A stretch of DNA of 64,000 bases, taken from the NCBI RefSeq assembly GCF_000716595.1, contig NZ_JNXC01000005.1, forward strand, positions 1-64,000. Reading direction: 5' to 3'. This stretch comes from Saccharothrix sp. NRRL B-16314 (GTDB lineage: Bacteria > Actinomycetota > Actinomycetes > Mycobacteriales > Pseudonocardiaceae). A model generated the notes under the pieces. The model ran no database searches. It was not told the DNA's origin and saw only the letters and a program-made list of their open reading frames with translations. This document shows positions 34,963-43,777 of the stretch, in pieces; the first letter of the stretch is position 1, and the number at the start of each line of letters is the position of its first letter. Both the position numbers and the translations under genes were made by a program.

Positions 34963-37056
34963 GTGACTGAGGCCTCCCCCGCAGCGCTGCCTGCGACGAT
35001 CACCTATCCCGCCGCGGCACGGCTCGACCTCGTCGAGGACCTGCACGGACACCCCGTGGCCGATCCGTACCGCTGGCTGGAGGACGCCACCGACCCCCGC
35101 ACCGCCGACTGGTCCGCCAGTCAGGACGTGCTGGCGAGGTCGTGGCTGGACGCCATGCCCGGACGTGACGCGCTGGGCGCCCGGCTCACCGAGCTGACGC
35201 GGACCGGGTCCGTCGGCGCGCCGGTGTGGCGGGCCGGGCGGTCGTTCTACACCCGGCGCGGGCCGGACCAGGACCACCCCGTGCTGTACGTGCGGGTGGA
35301 CGGCGTGGAGCGGGTGCTGCTGGACGTGTCGGTGGTCGACCCGACCGGGCGGACCACGTTGGACCGGTGGTCGCCCTCCCTCGAGGGCACGCGGCTCGCC
35401 TACCAGCTCTCCGTCGGCGGCGACGAGCACTCGTTGTTGCACGTCGTCGACGTCGACTCCGGCGAGTTGCTGGACGGGCCGGTCGACCGGTGCCGGTACT
35501 CGCCGGTGGCCTGGCTGCCGGGCGGGGAGGAGTTCTTCTACGTCCGCCGGATCGACCCGGAGCTGGTGCCGGAGGACGAGCGGCAGTTCCACCGGCGGGT
35601 GTGGCGGCACCGGGTGGGCGCGCCGGCGTCGGACGACGTGAACGTGCACGGTGACGGGCTCGACCACACGTACTACTACGGGGTGTCCCTGTCCGAGGAC
35701 GGTCGGTGGCTGCTCGTGAACGGTGTGCCGGGCACCGTGCGGCGGGACTCGGTGTGGATCGCCGACCTGCGCGGTTCCGGCGAGTTGCGGCCGGTCGTCT
35801 CCGCCGACGACGGCGCGCAGTGCTCGGCGTGGGTCGCACCGGACGGTCGGCTCTACCTGCGGACCAGCCTCGACGCGCCGCGGTTCCGGCTGTGCGTCGC
35901 CGACCCGGCGACGCCCACCGAGTGGACCGAGCTGGTGGCCGAGCAGCCCGACTCCGTGCTGGACGCGGTGACGTGGCTGGACGGGGCGCTGGTGCTGCGG
36001 CGGACCCGGCACGCGGTGTCGGAACTGCACCTGCACTCCCCCGACTCCGGCGCGCACCTGCGGGAGGTGCCGCTGCCCGGGACGGGGTCGCTGCACGGGT
36101 TGTCCACAGTCGACGCGCGCACGGTGGCGGACCGTGACGTGCTGTGGTTCGGGTGGTCCGACTTCACAACGCCCACGTCGGTGTACCGGTACTCGCTCTC
36201 CGAGGGCCGGACGGAGCTGGAGACGGCGGCGCCCGGAACGGTCGCCTTGCCGCAGGTGTCCACACAACAGCTGTCGTACACGTCGTCGGACGGGACGGTC
36301 GTGCGAATGTTCGTGGTGTCCGGAGAACAGCACCCGGACCTGCCCCGGCCGACGTTGCTCACCGGGTACGGCGGTTTCGCGGTCGGGCGGGGGCCGGGGT
36401 ACAGCGCGACGACGTTGGCCTGGGTCGAAGCGGGCGGTGTGTGGGCGCACGCGTCGTTGCGGGGCGGTGACGAGGAGGGAGAGGAATGGCACCAGGCAGG
36501 GATGCGTGACCGGAAGCAGAACGTGTTCGACGACTTCCACGCGGCGGCCGGGAAGCTGATCGAGGACGGGTGGACCACGCCTCAGCAGCTGTCGATCATG
36601 GGCGGGTCGAACGGCGGGCTGCTGGTCGGTGCGGCGATGACGCAGCGACCGGAGCTGTACGCGGCGGCGGTGTGCTCGGCGCCACTGCTGGACATGGTGC
36701 GGTACGAGAAGTTCCTGCTCGGGCGGCTGTGGGCGGAGGAGTACGGCTCCGCAGCGGTGCCGTCGGAGCTGGCGTGGCTGCTGGCCTACTCCCCGTACCA
36801 CCAGGTCCGGTCCGGGGTTGAGTACCCTTCGGTCCTGTTCACGGTCTTCGAGTCGGACAGCCGCGTGGACCCCAACCACGCCCGGAAGATGTGCGCGGCG
36901 CTCCAGCACGCGACGTCGAGTGATCCGACCAAGCACCCCGTGCTGCTCCGCCGCGAGACCGAGGTGGGGCACGCGGGCCGATCGGTGAGCCGATCGGTCG
37001 GCCTGGCCGTGGACCAGTTGACCTTCCTGGCCTGGACGACCGGCCTCGATCTGTGA
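34963..37056 (+). CDS. Prolyl oligopeptidase (S9A family)
   Basis: From GTG 34963 the 697-residue protein matches the full prolyl endopeptidase length. It opens YPAAARLDLVEDLHGHPVAD then PYRWLED. A beta-propeller fills about residues 75-400. The alpha/beta-hydrolase domain has nucleophile Ser in MGGSNGGLLVG (about residue 548), Asp in SDSRVDPNHARKM and His in ETEVGHAGR. It cleaves short peptides after proline in the cytosol. ATG 34930 is an alternative start adding 11 hydrophobic residues. Confidence 0.93.
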   Translation: MTEASPAALPATITYPAAARLDLVEDLHGHPVADPYRWLEDATDPRTADWSASQDVLARSWLDAMPGRDALGARLTELTRTGSVGAPVWRAGRSFYTRRGPDQDHPVLYVRVDGVERVLLDVSVVDPTGRTTLDRWSPSLEGTRLAYQLSVGGDEHSLLHVVDVDSGELLDGPVDRCRYSPVAWLPGGEEFFYVRRIDPELVPEDERQFHRRVWRHRVGAPASDDVNVHGDGLDHTYYYGVSLSEDGRWLLVNGVPGTVRRDSVWIADLRGSGELRPVVSADDGAQCSAWVAPDGRLYLRTSLDAPRFRLCVADPATPTEWTELVAEQPDSVLDAVTWLDGALVLRRTRHAVSELHLHSPDSGAHLREVPLPGTGSLHGLSTVDARTVADRDVLWFGWSDFTTPTSVYRYSLSEGRTELETAAPGTVALPQVSTQQLSYTSSDGTVVRMFVVSGEQHPDLPRPTLLTGYGGFAVGRGPGYSATTLAWVEAGGVWAHASLRGGDEEGEEWHQAGMRDRKQNVFDDFHAAAGKLIEDGWTTPQQLSIMGGSNGGLLVGAAMTQRPELYAAAVCSAPLLDMVRYEKFLLGRLWAEEYGSAAVPSELAWLLAYSPYHQVRSGVEYPSVLFTVFESDSRVDPNHARKMCAALQHATSSDPTKHPVLLRRETEVGHAGRSVSRSVGLAVDQLTFLAWTTGLDL

Positions 37057-37072
37057 GTGGAGGACTGAGCAG

Positions 37073-37957
37073 GTGAACGTGGAGGCGACCCTCGCCGTCG
37101 AGTGGTGGGTGGTCAACGGGCCGAAGATCGCCGAAGGCGGGCTGCGGATCGCGTTGACCATGATCATCGCGGTGGTGGTCCGGTTCCTGCTCCGCAGGCT
37201 GATCGACCGGATGACCCGCGGCAACGGCGGCCGGAAGCCGAAACTGCTCAAGCCGCTGCGGGAGCGCGCGCCGCAGGCCCTGGGCGCCCTGGTCTCCGAG
37301 CGGCGCGAGCAGCGGGCCAAGACCATCGGCTCGGTGCTCAAGTCCTTCGTCACGATCATCGTGTTCGGCGTGGCGTTCATCCAGATCCTCACCGAACTGG
37401 GCATGAACCCCGCGCCGATCCTCACCTCGGCGGGCATCCTCGGCGTCGCCATCGGTTTCGGCGCCCAGAACCTGGTCAAGGACTTCCTGTCCGGCATGTT
37501 CATGATGCTGGAGGACCAGTACGGGGTCGGTGACGTGGTCGACCTCGGCCCGGCGACCGGCACGGTCGAGTCGGTGGCGCTGCGGATCACCACGATCCGC
37601 GACACCAACGGCACCGTCTGGTACGTCCGCAACGGCGAGATCCTGCGGGTCGGCAACTCGTCGCAGGGGTTCGCGGTGGCGGTGGTCGACCTGCCCCTCG
37701 GCTACGGGGCGAACCTGTCCTCGGCCGCCGACGTGCTGACCAAGGCCGTGGTCGCGGCGACCGACGAGGAGACCCTGGCCAAGGACGTCATCGACAAGCC
37801 GCAGGTGCTGGGTGTGGAGAAGGTCACGCCCGAGGGCATCACCATGCGGGTCACGGTGAAGGTGCGGCCGGGCAGGCAGTGGGCGGTCCAGCGCGCCCTG
37901 AGGGCCAAGCTGATGCCGGCGCTGGAGGAGGCGGGCATCTCGCTGAAGTCGTCCTAG
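37073..37957 (+). CDS. MscS-family small mechanosensitive channel
   Basis: This 294-residue membrane protein has helices around residues 18-42, 88-106 and the pore helix region. The conserved block is ILTSAGILGVAIGFGAQNLV followed by KDFLSGMFMMLEDQYGVGDV. The cytoplasmic beta domain (GTVESVALRITTIRDTNGTV) and a C-terminal alpha/beta domain follow. Such channels release solutes on hypo-osmotic shock. It starts 16 bp after the prolyl oligopeptidase stop, so the two are likely co-transcribed. Confidence 0.92.
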   Translation: MNVEATLAVEWWVVNGPKIAEGGLRIALTMIIAVVVRFLLRRLIDRMTRGNGGRKPKLLKPLRERAPQALGALVSERREQRAKTIGSVLKSFVTIIVFGVAFIQILTELGMNPAPILTSAGILGVAIGFGAQNLVKDFLSGMFMMLEDQYGVGDVVDLGPATGTVESVALRITTIRDTNGTVWYVRNGEILRVGNSSQGFAVAVVDLPLGYGANLSSAADVLTKAVVAATDEETLAKDVIDKPQVLGVEKVTPEGITMRVTVKVRPGRQWAVQRALRAKLMPALEEAGISLKSS

Positions 37958-38028
37958 ACCGGCCCTGGGCCCTTGTCGTAGGCCCCTGCGCGTGGGCTTC
38001 CGGTTGAGGGCTGAGGCAGGATGGAGGG

Positions 38029-38415
38029 GTGACCACTCCTCCGGAGAACTTCTACGAAGCAGTGGGCGGGTACGAGACGTTCCACAAGATCGTCGCGCGC
38101 TTCTACGAGGAAGTGGCCCACGATCCCGTCCTGCGCCCGATGTACCCCGAGGAAGACCTCGGTCCCGCCGAGGAGCGCTTCCGGCTGTTCCTCATGCAGT
38201 ACTGGGGCGGACCGCACACGTACTCGGACAACCGCGGTCATCCTCGGTTGCGGATGCGCCACGCTCCGTTCGTGATCGGTCCCGTGGAGCGGGACGCTTG
38301 GCTGCGGTGCGCCAAGGTGGGGGTCGACTCCGTTGATCTCTCCCCGGAGCACCGGGCGCAGCTCTGGGCCTACCTGGAGATGGCCGCCAACAGCATGATG
38401 AATGCCTGGGTGTGA
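38029..38415 (+). CDS. glbO: Group II truncated haemoglobin, trHbO
   Basis: This 128-residue globin has [20 protein letters not shown] (helix A/B with Tyr B10), [20 protein letters not shown], proximal His in [19 protein letters not shown] and the group II marker Trp G8 in that last segment. It binds O2 tightly and may handle NO or peroxide near respiratory membranes. GTG 38029 is used. The position between the HNH region and the GH13 gene is the same as in mycobacteria. Confidence 0.95.
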   Translation: MTTPPENFYEAVGGYETFHKIVARFYEEVAHDPVLRPMYPEEDLGPAEERFRLFLMQYWGGPHTYSDNRGHPRLRMRHAPFVIGPVERDAWLRCAKVGVDSVDLSPEHRAQLWAYLEMAANSMMNAWV

Positions 38416-38472
38416 TTCTTGATCACCCGAACGGGGTCGTGGTGTCCGTCGCGAATGGCAGGATGACGTCTC

Positions 38473-40068
38473 GTGCGACGATCCTCCGATCTGCAACCAG
38501 AGATCGCCGACGAGTCCGCCTGGTGGCGTGACGCCGTCTTCTACCAGGTCTACGTCCGGTCCTTCGCCGATTCCAACGGTGACGGCGTGGGCGACCTCGA
38601 CGGCATCCGCTCCAGGCTCGGCTACCTCGAACTGCTCGGTGTGGACGCCCTGTGGCTCACACCGTTCTTCACCTCGCCCATGGCCGACCACGGGTACGAC
38701 GTGGCCGACCCGCGCGACGTCGACCCGCTGTTCGGCGACCTGGCCGCGTTCGACCGGCTGGTCGCCGAGGCGCACGAGCACAACCTCAAGGTCACCATCG
38801 ACCTCGTGCCCAACCACACCAGCGACCGGCACCAGTGGTTCCAGGCCGCGCTGCGGGCCGGGCCGGGTTCGGTCGAGCGGGACCGGTACGTGTTCCGGGA
38901 CGGCGGTGGGTTCGACGGGTCCGTGCCGCCCAACAACTGGCCGAGCCAGTTCGGCGGGCCGGCGTGGACGCGGGTTCCGGACGGGCAGTGGTACCTGCAC
39001 CTCTTCGCGCCCGAGCAGCCCGACCTGAACTGGGACAACCACGAGGTCTCGGCGGACTTGGCGCGCACGCTGCGGTTCTGGCTGGACCGCGGGGTGGACG
39101 GCTTCCGGATCGACGTGGCGCACGGGATGGCCAAGCCCTACGGGTTGCCGAACATCGATCCGCGGACCGAGATCGGCGCCGGGGTGATGCACGACAACTC
39201 GGTGGACCCCCGGTTCGACAACGACGGGGTGCACGAGGTGCACCGGATGATCCGCAAGGTCATCGACGAGTACCCGGGCCGGATGGCCGTCGGCGAGGTC
39301 TGGGTCAAGGACGACGAGCGGTTCGCCAAGTACGTGCGGCCCGACGAGCTGCACCTCGGGTTCAACTTCCGGTTGGTCGAGGCGTCGTTCGACGCGGACA
39401 GCGTGCGGGCGGCGATCGAGCACTCGCTGGGCGCGGTCCGCGGGCTGGACACGCCGCCGACCTGGACGTTGTCCAACCACGACGTGACGCGGCACGTGAC
39501 GCGGTACGGCGGTGGCGCGGTAGGCGCGCAGCGGGCGCGGGCGATGACGCTGGTGGAGCTGGCCCTGCCGGGCGTGGTCTACCTGTACAACGGCGAGGAG
39601 CTGGGGCTCCCGGACGTGGAGCTGCCGGACTGGGCGTTGCAGGACCCGATCTGGCTGCGGTCCAGGCACACGCTGCGCGGCCGTGACGGCTGCCGCGTGC
39701 CGCTGCCCTGGGAAGGCGACACCCCGCCGTTCGGGTTCTCGCAGGCCCCCACCACCTGGCTGCCGCAGCCGAACGAGTGGGCGGGCCTGACGGCGGAGTC
39801 GCAGCTGGAAGACCCGGAGTCGATGCTGTCGTTCTACCGGCACGCCCTGGAGCTGCGGAAGTCGCACAGCGCGTTCAACGGGGACGACCTGGAGTGGTAC
39901 GGCGCGCCGCCCGGGTGCTTCGCGTTCCGCCGCAAGGGCGGCGGCCTGATCTGCGCGCTGAACACGTCCGGCGGCCCAGTACCCCTGCCGCCCGGCGAGG
40001 TGCTGCTGGCCAGCGGTCCGATGGACGGCAACCAGCTGCCGTCGGACACGGCCGTCTGGCTGGCTTAG
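38473..40068 (+). CDS. GH13 alpha-glucosidase (AglA-like)
   Basis: This 531-residue member of the GH13 oligo-1,6-/alpha-glucosidase group opens WWRDAVFYQVYVRSFADSNG and DGVGDLDGIRSRLGYL. The catalytic nucleophile Asp is in DGFRIDVAHGMAKP, the acid Glu in VGEVWVKDD and the transition-state Asp in LSNHDVTRH. No signal peptide is present, so it acts on imported maltooligosaccharides or trehalose-type disaccharides. It corresponds by position to mycobacterial aglA. It shares about half its residues by eye with the second GH13 protein at 43778-45328. A hairpin follows at 40082. Confidence 0.93.
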   Translation: MRRSSDLQPEIADESAWWRDAVFYQVYVRSFADSNGDGVGDLDGIRSRLGYLELLGVDALWLTPFFTSPMADHGYDVADPRDVDPLFGDLAAFDRLVAEAHEHNLKVTIDLVPNHTSDRHQWFQAALRAGPGSVERDRYVFRDGGGFDGSVPPNNWPSQFGGPAWTRVPDGQWYLHLFAPEQPDLNWDNHEVSADLARTLRFWLDRGVDGFRIDVAHGMAKPYGLPNIDPRTEIGAGVMHDNSVDPRFDNDGVHEVHRMIRKVIDEYPGRMAVGEVWVKDDERFAKYVRPDELHLGFNFRLVEASFDADSVRAAIEHSLGAVRGLDTPPTWTLSNHDVTRHVTRYGGGAVGAQRARAMTLVELALPGVVYLYNGEELGLPDVELPDWALQDPIWLRSRHTLRGRDGCRVPLPWEGDTPPFGFSQAPTTWLPQPNEWAGLTAESQLEDPESMLSFYRHALELRKSHSAFNGDDLEWYGAPPGCFAFRRKGGGLICALNTSGGPVPLPPGEVLLASGPMDGNQLPSDTAVWLA

Positions 40069-40081
40069 CCCCGCGGTCGTC

Positions 40082-40115
40082 CACGGGCTGCCCGGTTGTC
40101 CACAGGCAGCCCGTG
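40082..40115 (+). terminator. Terminator-like hairpin after the GH13 gene
   Basis: Perfect 11-bp arms CACGGGCTGCC (40082-40092) and complement (40105-40115) with a 12-nt loop, 14 bp after the stop. Confidence 0.65.
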
Positions 40116-40229
40116 AGCGACGTAGAGCGTCGGCCCTGCCTCATCTTCGAGGGCACGTTCCCGGTGATGACGGCATGCCTGATGTCCCGCTGGTACCGGC
40201 GAAGTGCGACAGGTCCAGCCGTCGCCGGC

Positions 40230-40664
40230 TCAGTGGAGGATCGGCTCGATCCCGGTGAGCACGGCTGTCAGGAGGCCCGCGCCGCGGCGTGTCCGCTCAT
40301 CAGGGTGCCCGGTCAGCACCTCGCACTCCCGGACGGCGGCATCCCGCTCGTCGGAGAACACCGCGAACACGTCGCGCACTGCTGTTCCGACCCAGTCGGC
40401 GTGGTTCGGATCGGCCGCTGCGAGCGCTGAGGCGACCGCCGCGAGCCCGACCGCGTCCCCACGTCGCAGCAACGCCTCCGCCGTTGCGCGGGTGACGAAC
40501 GTGTCACCCGCGTCGAGCACGAGGGCGAGCAGCGGCCCTCGTGCTGCGGGCATCTCGGCGAAACTGGCCAGGCAGCGGCCTGCGTCCGCCCTGTCGCGGT
40601 AGTCGGCGCTTCCCGCCAGGTCGACCAGGGCGGCCACCACCGCGTTCCTCGCCTCGTCACTCAT
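40230..40664 (-). CDS. HEAT-repeat-like small protein
   Basis: The 144-residue helical protein contains ARNAVVAALVDLAGSADYRD, RADAGRCLASFAEMPAARGP and FVTRATAEALLRRGDAVGLA, the paired-helix pattern of HEAT repeats. It is soluble and acidic. HEAT proteins serve as binding scaffolds; the partner is unknown. It ends the minus-strand group that begins with the GH13 gene at 45328 but is separated from its neighbour by 66 bp. Confidence 0.65.
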   Translation of the reverse strand: MSDEARNAVVAALVDLAGSADYRDRADAGRCLASFAEMPAARGPLLALVLDAGDTFVTRATAEALLRRGDAVGLAAVASALAAADPNHADWVGTAVRDVFAVFSDERDAAVRECEVLTGHPDERTRRGAGLLTAVLTGIEPILH

Positions 40665-40730
40665 GGACGCGGGTCGAACGTGAAAGCCGGGGCCGCCTGG
40701 CAGGAACCCCTGCGCAGCGCGTGCGCCCCA

Positions 40731-41360
40731 TCAGACCAGCAGGGGCAGCATGGAGTGCCGGCGGCGGACTACGGCACCGAAGCGGGCGTCGATGCGCATC
40801 CACGAGTCGGTGGCCGTGATCCGCACGTCGTCACCGCCCAGGAAACCCATGCCGGACAACGCGAACAGGCACCGCATCGGCACCTTCACGTCCAGCCCCG
40901 ACCCGCTCACCGTGATCACCGTCTGGTCCAGCAGCGACGCGGGCGGCGTGCCGCGTGGGCCGGCGTTCTCGCGCGCCACCTCCACGCCCTTCTCCGCCAG
41001 CTCCGACACGACGCTGCCGGGCAGCCGGTCCACCGGCAGCCAGCCCGTCGACGGCGGCAGGGCCGAGCGCCACATCATGTCCCGCGCCGGACCGGGGTCG
41101 ACGGTTTCGCTGCGCACCACGGCCAGGCCGGTGAGCAGGTCCGTGCCGGACACCGTCACGTCGTTCGGGGTGATCTGCCCGGCGACGGTCCGGGTGGCCA
41201 GCGCGTCGAACGGCGTCGCCACCCAGGCGTCCACCAGGCCGCCGGACGCGCGGTTGCGCAGCCGCACGACCGCTTGGCCTTCCAGCCGCACGGCTCGGGC
41301 GACGAAAGCGCCGAGGTCGTCCCGCTCCGCGGGGTCGGCGAGGACCAGCTCAGGCACCAT
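40731..41360 (-). CDS. Conserved hypothetical protein of the thioesterase operon
   Basis: The 209-residue soluble protein starts MVPELVLADPAERDDLGAFV and contains QAVVRLRNRASGGLVDAWVA, TPFDALATRTVAGQI and KVPMRCLFALSGMGFLGGDD. No catalytic motif is recognisable. Its start overlaps the thioesterase gene by 11 bp. In mycobacteria a hypothetical gene (Rv2474c, from memory) also follows the thioesterase (Rv2475c), so the pair is probably ancestral. Confidence 0.7.
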   Translation of the reverse strand: MVPELVLADPAERDDLGAFVARAVRLEGQAVVRLRNRASGGLVDAWVATPFDALATRTVAGQITPNDVTVSGTDLLTGLAVVRSETVDPGPARDMMWRSALPPSTGWLPVDRLPGSVVSELAEKGVEVARENAGPRGTPPASLLDQTVITVSGSGLDVKVPMRCLFALSGMGFLGGDDVRITATDSWMRIDARFGAVVRRRHSMLPLLV

Positions 41361-41829
41361 TGCCTCCGGCACGCCAGCCCGCGAGGAAGTCGCGCTCGGC
41401 TTCGAGAAGACGGCGCGGACGTCCGGCCGTCAGGTTGTAGGGCACCATCAGGGTCTCCGCCTTCGTGACCACGGCGCTGCCCTCCCGGCGGTCTTCGCGC
41501 ACCGCGTAGTCGAGCGTGAACGACGCCGACTTCAGTTCCCGCACCGACATCTCCACCACGATCTCACCGCCCGTGAACATCAACGGCGCGAGGTAGTCCA
41601 CCACCAGCCTGGCCACCACCACGCCCTTGGCCATGTCCGGCACGCCGTGCCGGGTCGCCTCGGTGAACAGCAGGTCGATCCGTGCCTCTTCGAGCAACGT
41701 CACCGTGTTGGCGTGGTTGACGTGACCGTAGGCGTCCATGTCCGACCAGCGCGGTCGAACACCCGTGACGAACACACCCAACTTGAACGCGCCTCCCGGT
41801 TCCGATGCGGTGGCAGTGACCCTATCCAC
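41350..41829 (-). CDS. Hotdog-fold acyl-CoA thioesterase (YbgC/FadM-like)
   Basis: The 159-residue single hotdog domain has the catalytic-type motif VRPRWSDMDAYGHVNHANTV followed by LLEEARIDLLF, which is diagnostic for 4-hydroxybenzoyl-CoA thioesterase/YbgC-like enzymes (Asp in SDMDAYGHVNH). It hydrolyses short or medium acyl-CoAs in the cytoplasm. GTG 41829 lies 3 bp beyond the preceding stop, so it is in the operon of the winged-helix gene. Confidence 0.88.
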   Translation of the reverse strand: MDRVTATASEPGGAFKLGVFVTGVRPRWSDMDAYGHVNHANTVTLLEEARIDLLFTEATRHGVPDMAKGVVVARLVVDYLAPLMFTGGEIVVEMSVRELKSASFTLDYAVREDRREGSAVVTKAETLMVPYNLTAGRPRRLLEAERDFLAGWRAGGNGA

Positions 41830-41832
41830 GTG

Positions 41833-42777
41833 CTACACCCAGGTTAAGGCCGCATCCACCTGGAGGAATCGGCCCAGGTCCGCGACCTCCTCGGCGATCT
41901 CCCCGGCGAGCTCGGGCCGCGCGCCGAACGAGTGGACGGCGATCCGCGCGCCGTCCCGCCGCCACACCGCGACGACCTTGCCGTCCACGACGACGTGGGG
42001 CGTGAGGAAGCCACCGCCGGTCTGGACGAGCGGCGCGTGCTCCGGTGCCAGCGCCGACGAGCGGTCGCGGTAGCCGAGCAGGTAGGGGTCGAAGTGGCCG
42101 AGCATGCGGACCGCGCCGTTCGGCTCGGCCGGTTCGCCGGTCACCTCGGGGAGGTCCTTGAGCAGCCGTCTGGGCAGGCCGCTCCACGTGGCGAAGTCGT
42201 CGGGCGTCGCCGGGCCGTAGGCACGCCGGTAGCGCCGCCACAGCTCGTCCACGCCACGCGGTTCGCACTCGATGCGCAGCAGCCGGTAGGTGTCGTCCTG
42301 GCCCCGGCAGAGCACGCCGGAGTTCGCCGCGAACGCCAGCAGGTGGGCAGGGGCCTGCGACTTGGGGTCCAGGACGATGCCGACGTTGGCCAGGCGGCGG
42401 ACGACCTCGGCACGTTCCAGCGGCTCGGTCAGGACTTCGCGGAGCGCGGGTAGCGCGCGCTCGCACAGTTCGTCGGTGAGGCCCAACTGGTCGCGGCGAC
42501 GTCGTCCGGTGGCGATGAAGGTCGGTCCGACGAGGTTCACGACCCACAGGTCGTCCTCGTGGAGCAGGTGGAGCGTCCCGCGCATGGCCCACGTGCGCAC
42601 TAGAGGGCCGTCAAGGGACCGGACACCCCTGGCGCGCGCTGCGAGCCGTGCTGCGGGCATGTCCTGGGCCTGCAAGGCGAAAACGGACCCGAACAGGTCC
42701 GTCACGTCGGTTGCCGGGTGCGAGAGCCGTTGCGCCCGCATCCGCCGGGCCAGGACCTGTTCGACGGACGCGGTCAT
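41833..42777 (-). CDS. Winged-helix DNA-binding domain protein (HTH_42, AlkZ-like)
   Basis: The 314-residue protein starts TASVEQVLARRMRAQRLSHP, then VFALQAQDMPAARLAARARG, the QxQ motif region of the HTH_42 family (AlkZ/YcaQ group). It continues RTWAMRGTLHLLHEDDLWVV and a C-terminal FDPYLLGYRDRSSAL. Some members are DNA glycosylases for alkylated or crosslinked DNA. Its ATG overlaps the lacI stop by 4 bp, so the two are coupled. The link to a LacI regulator looks coincidental. Confidence 0.85.
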   Translation of the reverse strand: MTASVEQVLARRMRAQRLSHPATDVTDLFGSVFALQAQDMPAARLAARARGVRSLDGPLVRTWAMRGTLHLLHEDDLWVVNLVGPTFIATGRRRRDQLGLTDELCERALPALREVLTEPLERAEVVRRLANVGIVLDPKSQAPAHLLAFAANSGVLCRGQDDTYRLLRIECEPRGVDELWRRYRRAYGPATPDDFATWSGLPRRLLKDLPEVTGEPAEPNGAVRMLGHFDPYLLGYRDRSSALAPEHAPLVQTGGGFLTPHVVVDGKVVAVWRRDGARIAVHSFGARPELAGEIAEEVADLGRFLQVDAALTWV

Positions 42778-43766
42778 CTGGGGCGGGCGCCCGTCGAGCC
42801 GCGCACCACCAGCTCGGGCTGGAACACGAACTCCGCGTGCGGTGCGGGGGTGCCGCCGATCTCCTCCAGCAACGCGTGCACGGCGGCCTGCCCCATCGCC
42901 TCGACCGGCTGGCGGATCGTGGTCAGCGGCGGGTCGGCGAACACGATCAGCGGCGAATCGTCGAAGCCGACGACGGAGATGTCGCGCGGGACTGCGAGAC
43001 CGCGCTGACGCGCCGCGCGGATCGCGCCGAACGCCATCAGGTCGCTGCCGCACACGATCGCCGTGCAGCCGCGGTCCAGCAGGGCGTTCGCCGCCGCCTG
43101 CCCGCCCTCGACCGTGAACAGGGAGTGCTCGACCAGGTCGGACGCCTGCGGGCGGACGAGCGTGAAGCCCTCCACCATGCGCTGGGCGGGCACGAACCTC
43201 GGCGGGCCGACCGCCAGCCCGATCGCCTCGTGGCCCAGCTCCAGCAGGTGCGTGACGGCGAGCCGGACGGCCGCCCGGTTGTCCACCGACACGAACGGCG
43301 CGGACACCTGGTCGGTGTACCCGTTGATCATCACGAACGGCACGCCGCGCCCGGCCAGCTTCACGTACCGGTCCTTGTTCGCCGTCGTGTCGGCGTGCAG
43401 CCCGGACACGAAGACGATGCCGGTGACGCCGCGGTCGACCAGCATGTCGGTCAGCTGGTCCTCGGTCGAACCGCCGGGCGTCTGCGTGCACAGCACCGGC
43501 GTGTAGCCGTCGCTGGTCAGCACCTGCTCGATGACCTGCGCGAACGCCGGGAAGATCGGGTTGTTCAACTCGGGGGTGATCAACCCGATCAACCCGGCGC
43601 TGCGCTGGCGGAGCCTGGGCGGTCGCTCGTAGCCGAGCACGTCCATCGCGGCGACGACGGCCTGGCGGGTGCTCGCGGACACGCCTGGCTTGCCGTTGAC
43701 CACCCGGCTGACCGTCGCCTCGCTCACGCCTGCCTGGGTCGCGATGTCACTGAGCCGCGCTGTCAC
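42774..43766 (-). CDS. LacI-family regulator of alpha-glucan use
   Basis: From GTG 43766 the 330-residue protein starts with the LacI helix-turn-helix TARLSDIATQAGVSEATVSR followed by VVNGKPGVSASTRQAVVAAM, then the hinge helix. A periplasmic-binding-protein-like domain (about residues 60-330) has IVCGSDLMAFGAIRAARQRG and VGFDDSPLIVFADPPLTTIR. It lies 11 bp downstream of the GH13 gene. It is the obvious candidate repressor of the divergent glucosidase and amylase genes, probably responding to maltose or a maltodextrin. Confidence 0.92.
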   Translation of the reverse strand: MTARLSDIATQAGVSEATVSRVVNGKPGVSASTRQAVVAAMDVLGYERPPRLRQRSAGLIGLITPELNNPIFPAFAQVIEQVLTSDGYTPVLCTQTPGGSTEDQLTDMLVDRGVTGIVFVSGLHADTTANKDRYVKLAGRGVPFVMINGYTDQVSAPFVSVDNRAAVRLAVTHLLELGHEAIGLAVGPPRFVPAQRMVEGFTLVRPQASDLVEHSLFTVEGGQAAANALLDRGCTAIVCGSDLMAFGAIRAARQRGLAVPRDISVVGFDDSPLIVFADPPLTTIRQPVEAMGQAAVHALLEEIGGTPAPHAEFVFQPELVVRGSTGARPR

Positions 43767-43777
43767 ACCGTGTGACT